DNA of 57,984 nt from an uncultured Clostridia bacterium. Lineage in GTDB: Bacteria; Bacillota; Clostridia; TANB77; CAG-508. The stretch is taken from positions 1-57,984 of the forward strand of contig CAOTKV010000012.1 in assembly GCA_948530865.1 (NCBI GenBank), written 5' to 3'. A program made the translations under genes and the position numbers. The notes under the pieces were generated by a model. The model had not been told where the DNA came from. It saw nothing but the letters and a program-made list of their open reading frames with translations, and ran no database searches. Below are positions 24,577-33,113 of the stretch, piece by piece. Position 1 is the stretch's first letter; the number at the start of each line of letters is the position of its first letter.

Positions 24577-25080
24577 TTATTTTGAATTTTTCTTTTCTGT
24601 ATATTTTCCTGTTGAAGACTCCTTTATTTCTTCTTTTGTAATAGTTTCCTCTTTTAATATCGTTTCACTTTTTATTTCATTATTTTCTTTAGTTTCAATT
24701 TTATTTGTTTCTAAATTTATTGGATTTGGAGCAGTAGTTATTGTCTTTACTGCTTCTTCCTCAACTGGATCTGCATATTCTGCAAATGGATCTTTTTTAC
24801 CAGTCTCATAATAATTTTCAGAAGCAAATTGTTCTAAATCTTCTTTTTTTATACTATAAGATTTTAATAAAGAACCATCCTCATTATTAGTAATATCTGC
24901 ATTACTATTTTCTCTTATTTGCTCTAGTGTATTTGTTACACTTTTATCTGCAATATATTCAATAGACTCAATCTTTTCACTTTTCTGCGGAATACAATCA
25001 TAAAATAATAAACCAATTGTAAAAATTACTACCATACAAAGTAATAGAATTATAAATACTTCTTTTATAACTTTACTCAT
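24577..25080 (-). CDS. membrane-anchored acidic protein of the pilus operon (PilP position)
   Basis: 167 residues: a membrane segment at about 8-27, then an extracytoplasmic region rich in Glu, Lys, Thr and Asn. The middle has KKDPFAEYADPVEEEA, reminiscent of the RDPF motif of PilP-type proteins, and the tail consists of ETxxKEExxKE-type low-complexity sequence. It is located directly after pilO, where PilP is encoded in classic pilMNOPQ operons. The PilP assignment is an inference from position and the DPF motif. Confidence 0.6.
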   Translation of the reverse strand: MSKVIKEVFIILLLCMVVIFTIGLLFYDCIPQKSEKIESIEYIADKSVTNTLEQIRENSNADITNNEDGSLLKSYSIKKEDLEQFASENYYETGKKDPFAEYADPVEEEAVKTITTAPNPINLETNKIETKENNEIKSETILKEETITKEEIKESSTGKYTEKKNSK

Positions 25081-25097
25081 TTTATAGTTCCTCTCTT

Positions 25098-25745
25098 TTA
25101 ATTATTTGTTTCTACACTTGCATTAGAAGATACTGGAATTGCAGATAAATTTTTACTATTTATAGGAACATTTTTTACAACAAATATTGATTGTAAATTT
25201 TCCCCACCTTTTTCTAGCATAAAATCACTTATTTCAAAATTTAATGTTTCATCATCCTCTAAATTATATATAAAATTAGTTATTGGAATATAATCTCCAG
25301 TTACTGTAAAATTCAAATTGCATATAACATATTCTGAAGAAATAGATGTTGCAGATGAACTTTTTGAAACATCAAATTGAAGTGTAACTCCATTTTGAGT
25401 AGCGTACTTTCCAATTATAACGCCTAAATAATCTACATCATATAAATTAGAATTATATATATTACTTTCTGCTGTTAATTCTCCACTTTCTATTAAAGAA
25501 TCATATTCTGCTTTTTTTGATTGATATTTTTTTGTTGCGGAAGATAATAATTTTCTAATTTCTTCATATTCTGTTACATTTTTTTCATTTAAACTTGTTA
25601 ATAATGACTTTCTTTCTTTACTAGCTTTGCTTACATCTGAATAACTATATATTTTAAAAGCTCCTATTTTTACCCCAAATCCAATTATCAAAAAGCATAT
25701 TATTGCAAGCACTATTAATAGAATTCCTAATACGTATTTTCTCAT
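25098..25745 (-). CDS. pilO: type IV pilus assembly protein PilO-like
   Basis: 215 residues. A membrane helix at about 5-25 is followed by a coiled-coil stretch (SKASKERKSLLTSLNEKNVT and beyond) and a ferredoxin-like periplasmic domain with the GxxxxITNFIYNLE motif typical of PilO/GspM (GDYIPITNFIYNLEDDETLN). It overlaps the stop of the pilM-pilN fusion by 4 bases, so the two are translationally coupled. Together they would form the inner-membrane alignment complex of the pilus. Confidence 0.75.
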   Translation of the reverse strand: MRKYVLGILLIVLAIICFLIIGFGVKIGAFKIYSYSDVSKASKERKSLLTSLNEKNVTEYEEIRKLLSSATKKYQSKKAEYDSLIESGELTAESNIYNSNLYDVDYLGVIIGKYATQNGVTLQFDVSKSSSATSISSEYVICNLNFTVTGDYIPITNFIYNLEDDETLNFEISDFMLEKGGENLQSIFVVKNVPINSKNLSAIPVSSNASVETNN

Positions 25746-27343
25746 TGTAAATCTCCTTCTATTGTAACTTGAACATATGAATCATTTTTCGTTGCAATTG
25801 TTGATTGAACATTTACAAGAACTTGATCATTTTTTATAGCTGCTGAAAAATATCCTAATTGTTCATATTTTTCTGATTGTGCTTCAATTACAATATGTTT
25901 ATTTTCTGTATTTTCTATTGATATAACCTGGACTTGCTGAGGTATTATATACATTATTTGATTTAATAAATTTGGTATTGCATCTTTAGAAATAACTCTA
26001 CTATTAGCTGTACTATTATTTGCTTCATTTAATGAATCCACATTTTCTACTATTTTTGTGTATACTTCTGTTTGTTCTTGAATTTGATTAAGATCATTTT
26101 TCATGTTGTTTAAACTATTTTCTGTTAAAACAATTTTTTCTTTTGTACTTGCTATTTGAGAATTTATTCTTTTCATAACACTTCCACTTAAAGTAGAAAA
26201 ACATATTATTGCAATTACAAATACAGCAATTCCTCTTACTAAAACTTTTTCATTTATATTTAAAGGACCTTCAAGCATTTCCTTCCAATTTTTCACATCA
26301 AATTCTTCTATTGCATCAAAATCTATATTATCAAACTTTGATGATGGAGCAAAATTTAAATATTTGTTTACAAATCCTAGTCCATCTAATGCTAATGAAA
26401 TGGCTGAATTTACTTCTATATATTCTTTAATTGGTAATCTCAAAGAAGTACTATCCACAAAAAATGGTTTTAAAACTTCACATGATATTCCTATAAAAAA
26501 ATTTTGGAAATATAAATCTATATTATTTATATTGGCTCCCATTCCTGTTATATATATTTTATCTATTCTATCTTTAAAATTTTTAAATAATTTTTTTGCT
26601 TCACTTGCAATCTTATATATAACTGGCATTACAAATTCAATATATTCATTTTCATCTTCATTTACATTTTGAATTTCACTATCATATATAGTTATATTTT
26701 TAAATATATTATAAGATTTCTTCCAAGACATTTCTCTTTTATTTACTTGAGAAACAACCTCTTCAAGATTTGAATTTAAAATATCTACTCTATTAATTTG
26801 ACCATTTACAATTGTTGTAATTTGTGTTTCATTTTCAATATTTATTATTGCTATATTATCAGTTTCGTTTTGATCTATAAGATTTGTTATACTTGTTGAA
26901 ACTGGTGAAATTGATGCTAATTTATAATTTTTCAAATTAGCAATTTTTTGTTCTAAATCTTTTTTATTAACTGATATATATATTGATTTAAATTTATCTG
27001 GATCTTCTCTATTATCCATAAGAATATATCTTGATTCTAATAATTTTTTATCATATCCTTTTTGATCACATAACATCTCAAATTCTATATCTAATGATTT
27101 AGTAATATCTTTTTTTTCAAGCAAAGAATATACATCAAAATAGTTATAAAGTTCATTTGAAATATTTATACTTATTGGAGTTTTTGTGCTATCTGTTTCT
27201 ACAATAATTTTCTCTATTGTTTTTTCTAAATCTTCAAAAACTTCTACATTAGAAGACTCTATTTTGTATGTATTTTTAACTCTTTTTACTTTTGCATATT
27301 TAACTAAGTTTTTATCTACATATATTCCCAAACAGCTTAGCAT
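25742..27343 (-). CDS. PilM-PilN fusion, type IV pilus alignment complex
   Basis: 533 residues. Residues 1 to about 330 form an actin-like PilM domain (LGIYVDKNLVKYAKVKRVKN at the start; PVSTSITNLID; IYITGMGANINNIDLYFQN). A linker leads to a PilN-type domain: a membrane helix at about 369-388, a coiled coil (about 390-430), and an RNase H/ferredoxin-like C-terminus with IPNLLNQIMYIIPQQVQVIS. PilM and PilN are separate proteins that bind each other in most bacteria; a natural fusion supports that contact. It is the first gene of the pilus run, with a near-consensus promoter and an AAAGGAG ribosome site. Confidence 0.8.
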   Translation of the reverse strand: MLSCLGIYVDKNLVKYAKVKRVKNTYKIESSNVEVFEDLEKTIEKIIVETDSTKTPISINISNELYNYFDVYSLLEKKDITKSLDIEFEMLCDQKGYDKKLLESRYILMDNREDPDKFKSIYISVNKKDLEQKIANLKNYKLASISPVSTSITNLIDQNETDNIAIINIENETQITTIVNGQINRVDILNSNLEEVVSQVNKREMSWKKSYNIFKNITIYDSEIQNVNEDENEYIEFVMPVIYKIASEAKKLFKNFKDRIDKIYITGMGANINNIDLYFQNFFIGISCEVLKPFFVDSTSLRLPIKEYIEVNSAISLALDGLGFVNKYLNFAPSSKFDNIDFDAIEEFDVKNWKEMLEGPLNINEKVLVRGIAVFVIAIICFSTLSGSVMKRINSQIASTKEKIVLTENSLNNMKNDLNQIQEQTEVYTKIVENVDSLNEANNSTANSRVISKDAIPNLLNQIMYIIPQQVQVISIENTENKHIVIEAQSEKYEQLGYFSAAIKNDQVLVNVQSTIATKNDSYVQVTIEGDLQ

Positions 27344-27376
27344 AATTGTCTCCTTTTGGCACTTTTTCTATTTATA

Positions 27377-27405
27377 TTTATACCTTTAAATTAGCAAAAA
27401 GTCAA
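27377..27405 (-). promoter_or_regulatory. sigma-A promoter of the pilus operon
   Basis: On the minus strand TTGACT (27405-27400), 17 bases, TATAAA (27382-27377). Confidence 0.75.
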
Positions 27406-27440
27406 TATATATAGGGATTATTATACATAAATGTAACAAA

Positions 27441-27464
27441 AGAAAGTGCGTTTATACACTTTCT
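27441..27464 (-). terminator. intrinsic terminator of fbp
   Basis: AGAAAGTG pairs with CACTTTCT and is followed on the minus strand by TTTTGTT. The stem overlaps the last codons of fbp. Confidence 0.65.
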
Positions 27465-29398
27465 TTTATAACACCTTCTTTATATGAAATTAATAGTTGT
27501 TTTAAATCATTAATTTCTTCTTTCAACCTCTCTCCAATATCTGTATCTGCAACTCTTTTTCTTGTTAAAATATTCTCTTTTAATATTGTTTGTGATTTTA
27601 TATCTAGTCCTTCTTCAATAGCTTTATTTTTAGACTCAAATGGTTCATTCATTGCAAGAACAAGACCATTTGAATTATATGTTAAAGTATATCCTGCAAT
27701 TCCAGTAGTAGCTTGGTAAGCTTTTGCAAAACCACCATCTATTACAATAAGTTTTCCACCTGCTTTTACTGGACTTTCTCCATCTTTTGCTTTTACTGGA
27801 ACATGGCCATTAATTATATGGCCTTCTTCAATATCTGTTTCAAAATTTTCTAAAACTTTATTACAAATTTCTTCTTTGTTTATCAATGTATAATATGGAT
27901 TTTTATTTTCTTTATGAGTTTCTTTATCATCTATAAAATATCTTTCAAAAGTTGCTGCTTTTTCTTTTCCAAATAATGGTGATTTAGCTCCGCACCATAA
28001 ATACCACATAAAATCCACTGCCTCTTCATTTTCTTCTGTTTTCTCTCCAAAATATGCTTTATGAGCAACATTTTCTAAATGTTCCAAAAGTTCTTTTCCT
28101 TTTAAAGATTTTCCCATCACTTCTATTTTTTCAAATTCACCATTTTCCTTCATCGGAATACATCCATGAAATAATATATTAGAATTAAATTTTTTATACA
28201 TATGTCCTTTAGCATATAGAAAATTCACGTGTCTATTTAATTTCTCACTATGCATAAATGAACTTTTTAATCTTTCTATAATTTCAGCTTCTTCTTTTGT
28301 TAATTTATATGGATTTTTAGGATCAATAGTTGGAAAGTATTTATCATTTAATACATATTCTTTTCCACCAATTTTAATTGTTCCCTTTTCAAAATCTATT
28401 TTATCAAGTAATAATCTATCTTTCATCTTATATTCTGGATGTTTTTTTACCAATTCTCCCTCAATTTTAAATTGAATAATAGAAATAGCCTTTTGAATTT
28501 TAGATAAAATAATTTTATCTGTATTGCTATATTTTGAAACATCTTTATTTCTAGGCATAAACTTTTCACAAGAATCATTTTTATAAATTTCTGTTGCAAA
28601 TATTGATAGTGGCCTAATATTAATGCCATATCCTTCTTCTAAAGTTGATAAATTATCATATCTACTACAAATTCTAATAACATTTGCTATACAAGCTTCA
28701 TTTCCACTTGCAGCCCCCATCCACAATATATCATGATTTCCCCATTCTATGTCCAAACTGTGGAAAACCATTAATTTATCAACAATTATTGGAGCTCCTG
28801 GTCCTCTATCATAAATATCTCCTACAATATGCAAATGATCAATTGCCATTCTTTTTATTAAGTCTGAAATAGCTACAATAAACGAATCAGCTCTATTCAA
28901 ATCAATAATACTATCAATAATTTGATTATAATATAATTCCTTATTATTATCATCTCCTTGTAAATGTAATAATTCATCAATTATATAATCAAATCCTTTA
29001 GGCATAGCTTTTCTTACTTTGGAACGAGTATATTTAGAACTTACAGCTCTAGTAACTTCTATTAATCTGTATAAAGATATTCTATACCATTCATTTAGAT
29101 CATCTGATTTTGATTTTATTAAATTCATTTTTTCCTCAGGATAATAAATTAAAGTTGCAAGTTCCTTCATTTCTGCTTTAGTTAAAACTTTATCATATAT
29201 ACTTTCAATTTTACTTTTTATTATTCCTGAACCATTATTTAATATGTGAATAAAAGCTTCATATTCACCATGTATATCACTCATAAATAATTCAGTTCCC
29301 TTTGGCAAGTTTAAAATCGCTTGCAAATTTATTATTTCTTCACTAACTTCCTGAATATTTTTATATGTTTTACTTAATTGTTTTAAATATTTATCCAT
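27452..29398 (-). CDS. fbp: fructose-1,6-bisphosphatase class III
   Basis: The gluconeogenic enzyme that hydrolyses fructose-1,6-bisphosphate to fructose-6-phosphate, of the large calcineurin-like class III found in Bacillota. 648 residues, normal length. Metallophosphatase motifs are in order: FMSDIHGEYEAF (about 38-49), HIVGDIYDRGPG, EWGNHDILWMG, and the C-terminal IINGHVPVKAKDGESPVKAG. The product feeds glmS at the other end of the window. It is a single-gene unit, convergent with nothing and divergent from spoVA across a hairpin element. Confidence 0.97.
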   Translation of the reverse strand: MDKYLKQLSKTYKNIQEVSEEIINLQAILNLPKGTELFMSDIHGEYEAFIHILNNGSGIIKSKIESIYDKVLTKAEMKELATLIYYPEEKMNLIKSKSDDLNEWYRISLYRLIEVTRAVSSKYTRSKVRKAMPKGFDYIIDELLHLQGDDNNKELYYNQIIDSIIDLNRADSFIVAISDLIKRMAIDHLHIVGDIYDRGPGAPIIVDKLMVFHSLDIEWGNHDILWMGAASGNEACIANVIRICSRYDNLSTLEEGYGINIRPLSIFATEIYKNDSCEKFMPRNKDVSKYSNTDKIILSKIQKAISIIQFKIEGELVKKHPEYKMKDRLLLDKIDFEKGTIKIGGKEYVLNDKYFPTIDPKNPYKLTKEEAEIIERLKSSFMHSEKLNRHVNFLYAKGHMYKKFNSNILFHGCIPMKENGEFEKIEVMGKSLKGKELLEHLENVAHKAYFGEKTEENEEAVDFMWYLWCGAKSPLFGKEKAATFERYFIDDKETHKENKNPYYTLINKEEICNKVLENFETDIEEGHIINGHVPVKAKDGESPVKAGGKLIVIDGGFAKAYQATTGIAGYTLTYNSNGLVLAMNEPFESKNKAIEEGLDIKSQTILKENILTRKRVADTDIGERLKEEINDLKQLLISYKEGVIKESV

Positions 29399-29440
29399 AA
29401 AAACTCCTTAATATAAATAAATTTCATTAATTTTTTTATT

Positions 29441-29538
29441 TTTTAAAGTAATTAAAAATTTACCGTTCCTTGCTGGTCGTCTCCACTACGTTTCGCTCCC
29501 AAACTGCGCATCACTCAAAATTTTTAATTACTTTAAAA
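29441..29538. repeat. hairpin element, copy 1 (GTTCCTT...GTTTCGCTCCCA core)
   Basis: A 21-bp perfect inverted repeat (left 29441-29461, right 29517-29538; contains AAAGTAATTAAAAATTT) encloses a core rich in GC for this genome: CGTTCCTTGCTGGTCG, CACTACGTTTCGCTCCCA and CTGCGCATCACT. A second copy at 35283-35437 has the same core but different, still complementary arms. It sits in the fbp-spoVA intergenic region and carries no reading frame. Confidence 0.7.
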
Positions 29539-29566
29539 GAATATAGATTTTATATGAAAGTTTTAT

Positions 29567-29595
29567 GAATAATTAATGTATTTTATGGAAAATAT
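29567..29595 (+). promoter_or_regulatory. possible forespore (sigma-F/G) promoter of spoVA
   Basis: GAATA (29567-29571), 15 bases, GGAAAATAT (29587-29595). This resembles the GNATA and GGNNANANT boxes of sigma-F/sigma-G, with one mismatch in the -10. No sigma-A promoter is evident. spoVA operons are under forespore control in known spore formers. Confidence 0.45.
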
Positions 29596-29622
29596 AAGTA
29601 TGAATAAAAAAATTATAGGGAG

Positions 29623-30081
29623 ATGATTATTATTAAACCAATTGAAAGTAAAGAAGATTATCAAGAATATGTTGATTATAAAACTCCAAATTCACCTATA
29701 TTAAAAAATTGCTTTAATGCATTTTGGGTTGGAGGATTAATTTGTGCTATTGGACAAATTATTTTTGAAATATGTATATCAAGAGGTCTTGATGAGACAA
29801 ATTCATATACTGTTGTATCAATGCTTTTAGTATTTGCTAGTGCATTTTTAACAGCATTAAATGTTTTTAATAAAATAGGAAAATTAGCAGGTGCAGGTTC
29901 GCTTGTGCCTATAACAGGTTTTGCAAATTCAATTGTATCACCTGCTATGGAATATAAATCAGAAGGTTATGTAATGGGCGTTGGTGCAAAAATGTTTACA
30001 GTTGCAGGTCCAGTACTTGTTTATGGAATTTCAACAAGTATACTTGTTGGGTTAATTTATTTTATTTTTAATTTAGGATAG
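29623..30081 (+). CDS. spoVAC: stage V sporulation protein AC
   Basis: A membrane protein of the SpoVA channel, which moves dipicolinic acid into the forespore and out at germination. 152 residues. The family signature FWVGGLICAIGQII (about 34-47), GAGSLVPITGFANSIVSPAMEY and a C-terminal membrane segment are clear. In B. subtilis SpoVAC acts as a mechanosensitive channel component. An AGGGAG directly abuts the annotated ATG, so the true start could be a nearby alternative codon. First of three spoVA genes, one base before spoVAD. Confidence 0.95.
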   Translation: MIIIKPIESKEDYQEYVDYKTPNSPILKNCFNAFWVGGLICAIGQIIFEICISRGLDETNSYTVVSMLLVFASAFLTALNVFNKIGKLAGAGSLVPITGFANSIVSPAMEYKSEGYVMGVGAKMFTVAGPVLVYGISTSILVGLIYFIFNLG

Positions 30082-30082
30082 G

Positions 30083-31099
30083 ATGGTGATTTTTATAAAA
30101 AAGGTTGGAAAACAAAGTTATATTTTATCAAATCCAGTTAATATAGCATCAACGGCTAGTATAGTAGGTCCAAAAGAAAAAGCAGGTCCTTTGCATCAAT
30201 ATTTTGATCAATGTTTAGAAGATGAATTTTGGGGTGAAAAAAGTTGGGAAGCTGCTGAAAGTAAAATTATAAAAGAAACAACAAATCTTGCCGTTGCAAA
30301 ATCTGAGCTTGCATCACAAGAAATAGATTTTTGTTTAGCTGGAGATTTATTAAATCAATGTATAGCATCTTCTTTTGGATTAAGAGAAATAAATATTCCA
30401 TTTTTAGGAATGTTTGGTGCTTGTTCTACTTTTGTAGAAAGTTTGCTTGTTGGCTCTACATTTATTGATGGAGATTTTGCAGAAAATGTATTATGTGGTG
30501 CATCTAGTCATTTCTGTAGTGCAGAAAAGCAATTTAGATTTCCATTAGAACTTGGAAATCAAAGACCTCCTTCAAGCCAATGGACTGTAACAGGAGCTGG
30601 TTCTGCTGTTCTTACAAAAAATGGTACTGGTCCATATATAACAGGATATACACCTGGAAAAATCGTAGATATGGGAATTAAAGATGCTAATAATATGGGT
30701 GCTGCAATGGCTGGAGCTGCACTAGACACTTTAGTTAGACATTTTCAAGATACTGGCCGTTCTCCAAATTATTATGATGCGATTTTTACAGGAGATTTAG
30801 GACATATCGGTAAAGATATTTTAATAGATTTAGCTTCAAGTAAAGGTTATAACATAAAAGCAAATTATAACGATTGTGGTGTATTAATTTTTGATAAGGA
30901 ATCTCAAGATACACACTCTGGAGGTTCAGGATGTGGTTGTATTGCAAGTGTTTTCTCAGGATATATTTATAAACAACTTCAAGAAAAAAAATACAAGAAA
31001 ATTTTATTAATGGCAACAGGTGCTTTGATGAATTCAACATCATCTCAACAAGGTGAATCAATTCCAGGTATAGCACATGCTGTAAGTATTGAAATATAA
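30083..31099 (+). CDS. spoVAD: stage V sporulation protein AD
   Basis: A thiolase-fold protein that binds dipicolinic acid and forms the cytosolic part of the SpoVA channel. 338 residues, usual length. Conserved stretches include KEKAGPLHQYFDQCL, FWGEKSWEAAES, LGMFGACSTFVESL (the position of the thiolase Cys), SSQWTVTGAGSAVL, DLGHIGKDIL, DCGVLIFD and GGSGCGC. AGGATAGG upstream of the ATG serves as ribosome site. One base separates it from spoVAC. Confidence 0.96.
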   Translation: MVIFIKKVGKQSYILSNPVNIASTASIVGPKEKAGPLHQYFDQCLEDEFWGEKSWEAAESKIIKETTNLAVAKSELASQEIDFCLAGDLLNQCIASSFGLREINIPFLGMFGACSTFVESLLVGSTFIDGDFAENVLCGASSHFCSAEKQFRFPLELGNQRPPSSQWTVTGAGSAVLTKNGTGPYITGYTPGKIVDMGIKDANNMGAAMAGAALDTLVRHFQDTGRSPNYYDAIFTGDLGHIGKDILIDLASSKGYNIKANYNDCGVLIFDKESQDTHSGGSGCGCIASVFSGYIYKQLQEKKYKKILLMATGALMNSTSSQQGESIPGIAHAVSIEI

Positions 31100-31120
31100 G
31101 ATAAAGAAAGGAAAATTTAT

Positions 31121-31495
31121 ATGAACATTGATTGGATAATGATTCTAAAAGCATTTTGTATTGGTGGCTTGATTTGTGTAATAGGTCAAATACTAATAGA
31201 TAAAACCAAACTTACTCCTGCTCGTATATTAGTAACATATGTTACCTTAGGTGCAATTTTAGGTGGTCTTGGAATATATAAATATTTAATAGATTTTGCA
31301 GGTTGCGGTGCAACTGTTCCTCTTACTGGTTTTGGAAATCTCTTATCAAAAGGTGTTGTATCTGAAGTATCTTCAAATGGTATAATTGGTGCTTTCACAG
31401 GTGGTATTAAGGCAGCTAGTGGTGGTATTGCTGCTGCAATTTTCTTTGGATACATTGCATCACTTGTCTCTAAACCTAAGATAAAGAAACAATAA
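31121..31495 (+). CDS. spoVAE: stage V sporulation protein AE (SpoVAEb)
   Basis: 124-residue membrane protein with FCIGGLICVIGQILID (homologous to SpoVAC), GAILGGLGIYKYLIDFAGCG, TVPLTGFGNLLSKGV and a C-terminal membrane segment. It completes the minimal spoVAC-AD-AE set found in Clostridia; spoVAA, AB and AF are absent. An AAAGGA ribosome site precedes the ATG. The next promoter begins with the base after its stop codon. Confidence 0.95.
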   Translation: MNIDWIMILKAFCIGGLICVIGQILIDKTKLTPARILVTYVTLGAILGGLGIYKYLIDFAGCGATVPLTGFGNLLSKGVVSEVSSNGIIGAFTGGIKAASGGIAAAIFFGYIASLVSKPKIKKQ

Positions 31496-31524
31496 TTGCT
31501 ATTATTAACATAATGTGCTATAAT
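31496..31524 (+). promoter_or_regulatory. sigma-A promoter of the first secreted paralogue
   Basis: TTGCTA (31496-31501), 17 bases, TATAAT (31519-31524). The same arrangement stands before the second paralogue at 32971-32999. Transcription would start close to 31531. Confidence 0.82.
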
Positions 31525-31530
31525 TCAATT

Positions 31531-31585
31531 ATGGGATTTGATGTTCAACATTTTTTGGTTAGCCTGCTAACTATTTTGTTGAACA
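31531..31585 (+). ncRNA. structured 5' leader element, copy 1
   Basis: The transcript would begin ATGGGATTTGATG and then fold as a two-part hairpin: outer stem TGTTCAACA (31542-31550) with TGTTGAACA (31577-31585), a U-rich internal loop, and inner stem GGTTAG (31557-31562) with CTAACT (31567-31572). Copy 2 at 33006-33058 keeps the 5' ATGGGATTTGATGTTCA and the structure while its inner stem sequence changes. It matches no riboswitch class that I recognise. Confidence 0.7.
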
Positions 31586-31630
31586 ACAAGATGGATTGGA
31601 AAATCACACTTCTAAGAAAGGACAATTCTT

Positions 31631-32866
31631 ATGAAAAACACTTCTATCTTTTCCAAGCTTGTCACACTTCTGTTGACTGCATGCCTTATCTTTGGCATCT
31701 GCCAAACTGCATTCGCAGCCGACATGACAAACGACCCTTATGGGTACACGTACGATGATGCTGCCAATGGGCACACCATGTACAAGTACTATAGCTACAA
31801 CAGCCAAAGCGGAAGCTACTCTGCTACCCGCGTGTTTTACAGCGAAGGTACTTCAGTGTACATCGAAAGTGGGAACCTTTTGGTAAGTTCTACTTCTGCT
31901 GGTTCTGGTTCACGGTACAATGGTTTCGGAATAACTGGAATCTTTTATATGATCACCAGTAATGGAGGACTCATCAGCATTGATAGCAACAATATGGTTA
32001 ATACCATTCTTGCTTCTGGCGCAATGAACCTCAATTACAATTATGATGATCTGGCAGAAACTGTTACCACAACATCTGGAACGCTGAATCTTTCGACTCT
32101 GAGTCCTACCACTCCCACCACTCCGACTGTTCCTACAGTACCGAATCAGCCTGGAACTATCAAAACGAACAATCGTGTTGAAATCTACACTAATTCGGCT
32201 GGAGAAATGGTGTACACTGCGTACAGTGCAAGCACAGTGAAAGTATCCATTACCGTTAGTAGCGATGGTCTGAAAATTCTTAACACCACAAACGATGTAA
32301 GACTTTCTGACACTCTCAAAGGCGTTAAATTCATGGGCATTGATTCTTCGTATAATGTCTACATGTACGAAACAAATGGTACTTTGTATCGTTTCATTTT
32401 CGGAAATTGGTATTCTGCAGAGAAAATTGTTCTTGATGGCAAGTTCAAAACAATGCGCACTGATGAAAACGGCTTTTTGAGCACCATCATTACTGATAAG
32501 ACTACGTACACTCTCAAACAGCTTACTCCTTCTACTAAATGGGAGGCAAGCTATACGTACGCTGTCACCAAGGATGTATATGCAACACTTTATACAAAGG
32601 GATCTGCCAAGAGCACCACTTTGATGCTCACAGATGGCATTCTCACCTTGAACGGTAAGGAAGTTGATGACAAAGTGACAGCTTTCGGTTTCATTTCCGA
32701 GTCCAAGTTCTGCTACATCAGAAATGGAAAAGCATACACTGCTCCTATTTCTGATCCTACAGATTATCACAGACTCTGTTCTGATGCAGTAAACTTCAAA
32801 ATGAACGATATTGGTCTCGTAACAAAAGTCGTCCTGTCCACTGGAAAAACAGTCAAAGCAGTATAA
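31631..32866 (+). CDS. secreted two-domain protein of unknown function, paralogue 1
   Basis: 411 residues with a standard signal peptide (MKNTSIFSKLVTLLLTACLI, cleavage probably after AFA at about 29). The N-terminal domain (about 31-165) contains DPYGYTYDDA, TMYKYYSY and SAGSGSRYNGFGITGIFY. A Thr/Pro linker (TTPTTPTVPTVPNQP) leads to a beta-rich C-terminal domain (about 185-411) with NRVEIYTNSAGEMVY, VRLSDTLKGVKFMGID, YNVYMYETNGTLYRF and NWYSAEKIVL. No catalytic motif or cell-wall anchor is visible; a sugar- or wall-binding role is possible. GC content is the highest in the window. AGAAAGGA lies before the ATG. Duplicated just downstream. Confidence 0.85.
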   Translation: MKNTSIFSKLVTLLLTACLIFGICQTAFAADMTNDPYGYTYDDAANGHTMYKYYSYNSQSGSYSATRVFYSEGTSVYIESGNLLVSSTSAGSGSRYNGFGITGIFYMITSNGGLISIDSNNMVNTILASGAMNLNYNYDDLAETVTTTSGTLNLSTLSPTTPTTPTVPTVPNQPGTIKTNNRVEIYTNSAGEMVYTAYSASTVKVSITVSSDGLKILNTTNDVRLSDTLKGVKFMGIDSSYNVYMYETNGTLYRFIFGNWYSAEKIVLDGKFKTMRTDENGFLSTIITDKTTYTLKQLTPSTKWEASYTYAVTKDVYATLYTKGSAKSTTLMLTDGILTLNGKEVDDKVTAFGFISESKFCYIRNGKAYTAPISDPTDYHRLCSDAVNFKMNDIGLVTKVVLSTGKTVKAV

Positions 32867-32914
32867 CTTTTCATAACCAAATCCCATAACATCAAAGTCA
32901 AATCCAATCCATCT

Positions 32915-32950
32915 AACGGGGGCACCTTCGCCCCCGTTTCTTTTATTTTT
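32915..32950 (+). terminator. strong intrinsic terminator
   Basis: AACGGGGGC and GCCCCCGTT form a 9-bp GC-rich stem with a 6-base loop, followed by TTCTTTTATTTTTTT. Confidence 0.93.
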
Positions 32951-32970
32951 TTATCTTTCACCCTAAAAAT

Positions 32971-32999
32971 TTGTTATAATTGGAATTTTATGGTATAAT
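32971..32999 (+). promoter_or_regulatory. sigma-A promoter of the second secreted paralogue
   Basis: TTGTTA (32971-32976), 17 bases, TATAAT (32994-32999), in the same position relative to the leader element as in copy 1. Confidence 0.85.
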
Positions 33000-33005
33000 T
33001 ATATT

Positions 33006-33058
33006 ATGGGATTTGATGTTCAGCGTTTTTTAGTCGGTCTTCCGATTATTTGTTGAAC
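33006..33058 (+). ncRNA. structured 5' leader element, copy 2
   Basis: ATGGGATTTGATGTTCA is shared with copy 1. Outer stem GTTCAGC (33018-33024) with GTTGAAC (33052-33058, one G·U pair), U-rich internal loop, inner stem AGTCGG (33032-33037) with CCGATT (33042-33047). The inner stem differs from copy 1 at several positions on both sides while pairing is kept, so the structure appears to be selected. Confidence 0.72.
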
Positions 33059-33113
33059 TACATTATGGGTTTTGGAGATTTAATCAGGCATAGAAAGGTA
33101 TAAGGTATAGAGA

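Noticed and set aside
31910..32887. 325-residue minus-strand reading frame opposite the first secreted paralogue
   Set aside because: It arises because that gene is GC-richer; the protein has no recognisable motif and no ribosome site, and it covers the gene with a clear signal peptide, promoter and terminator.
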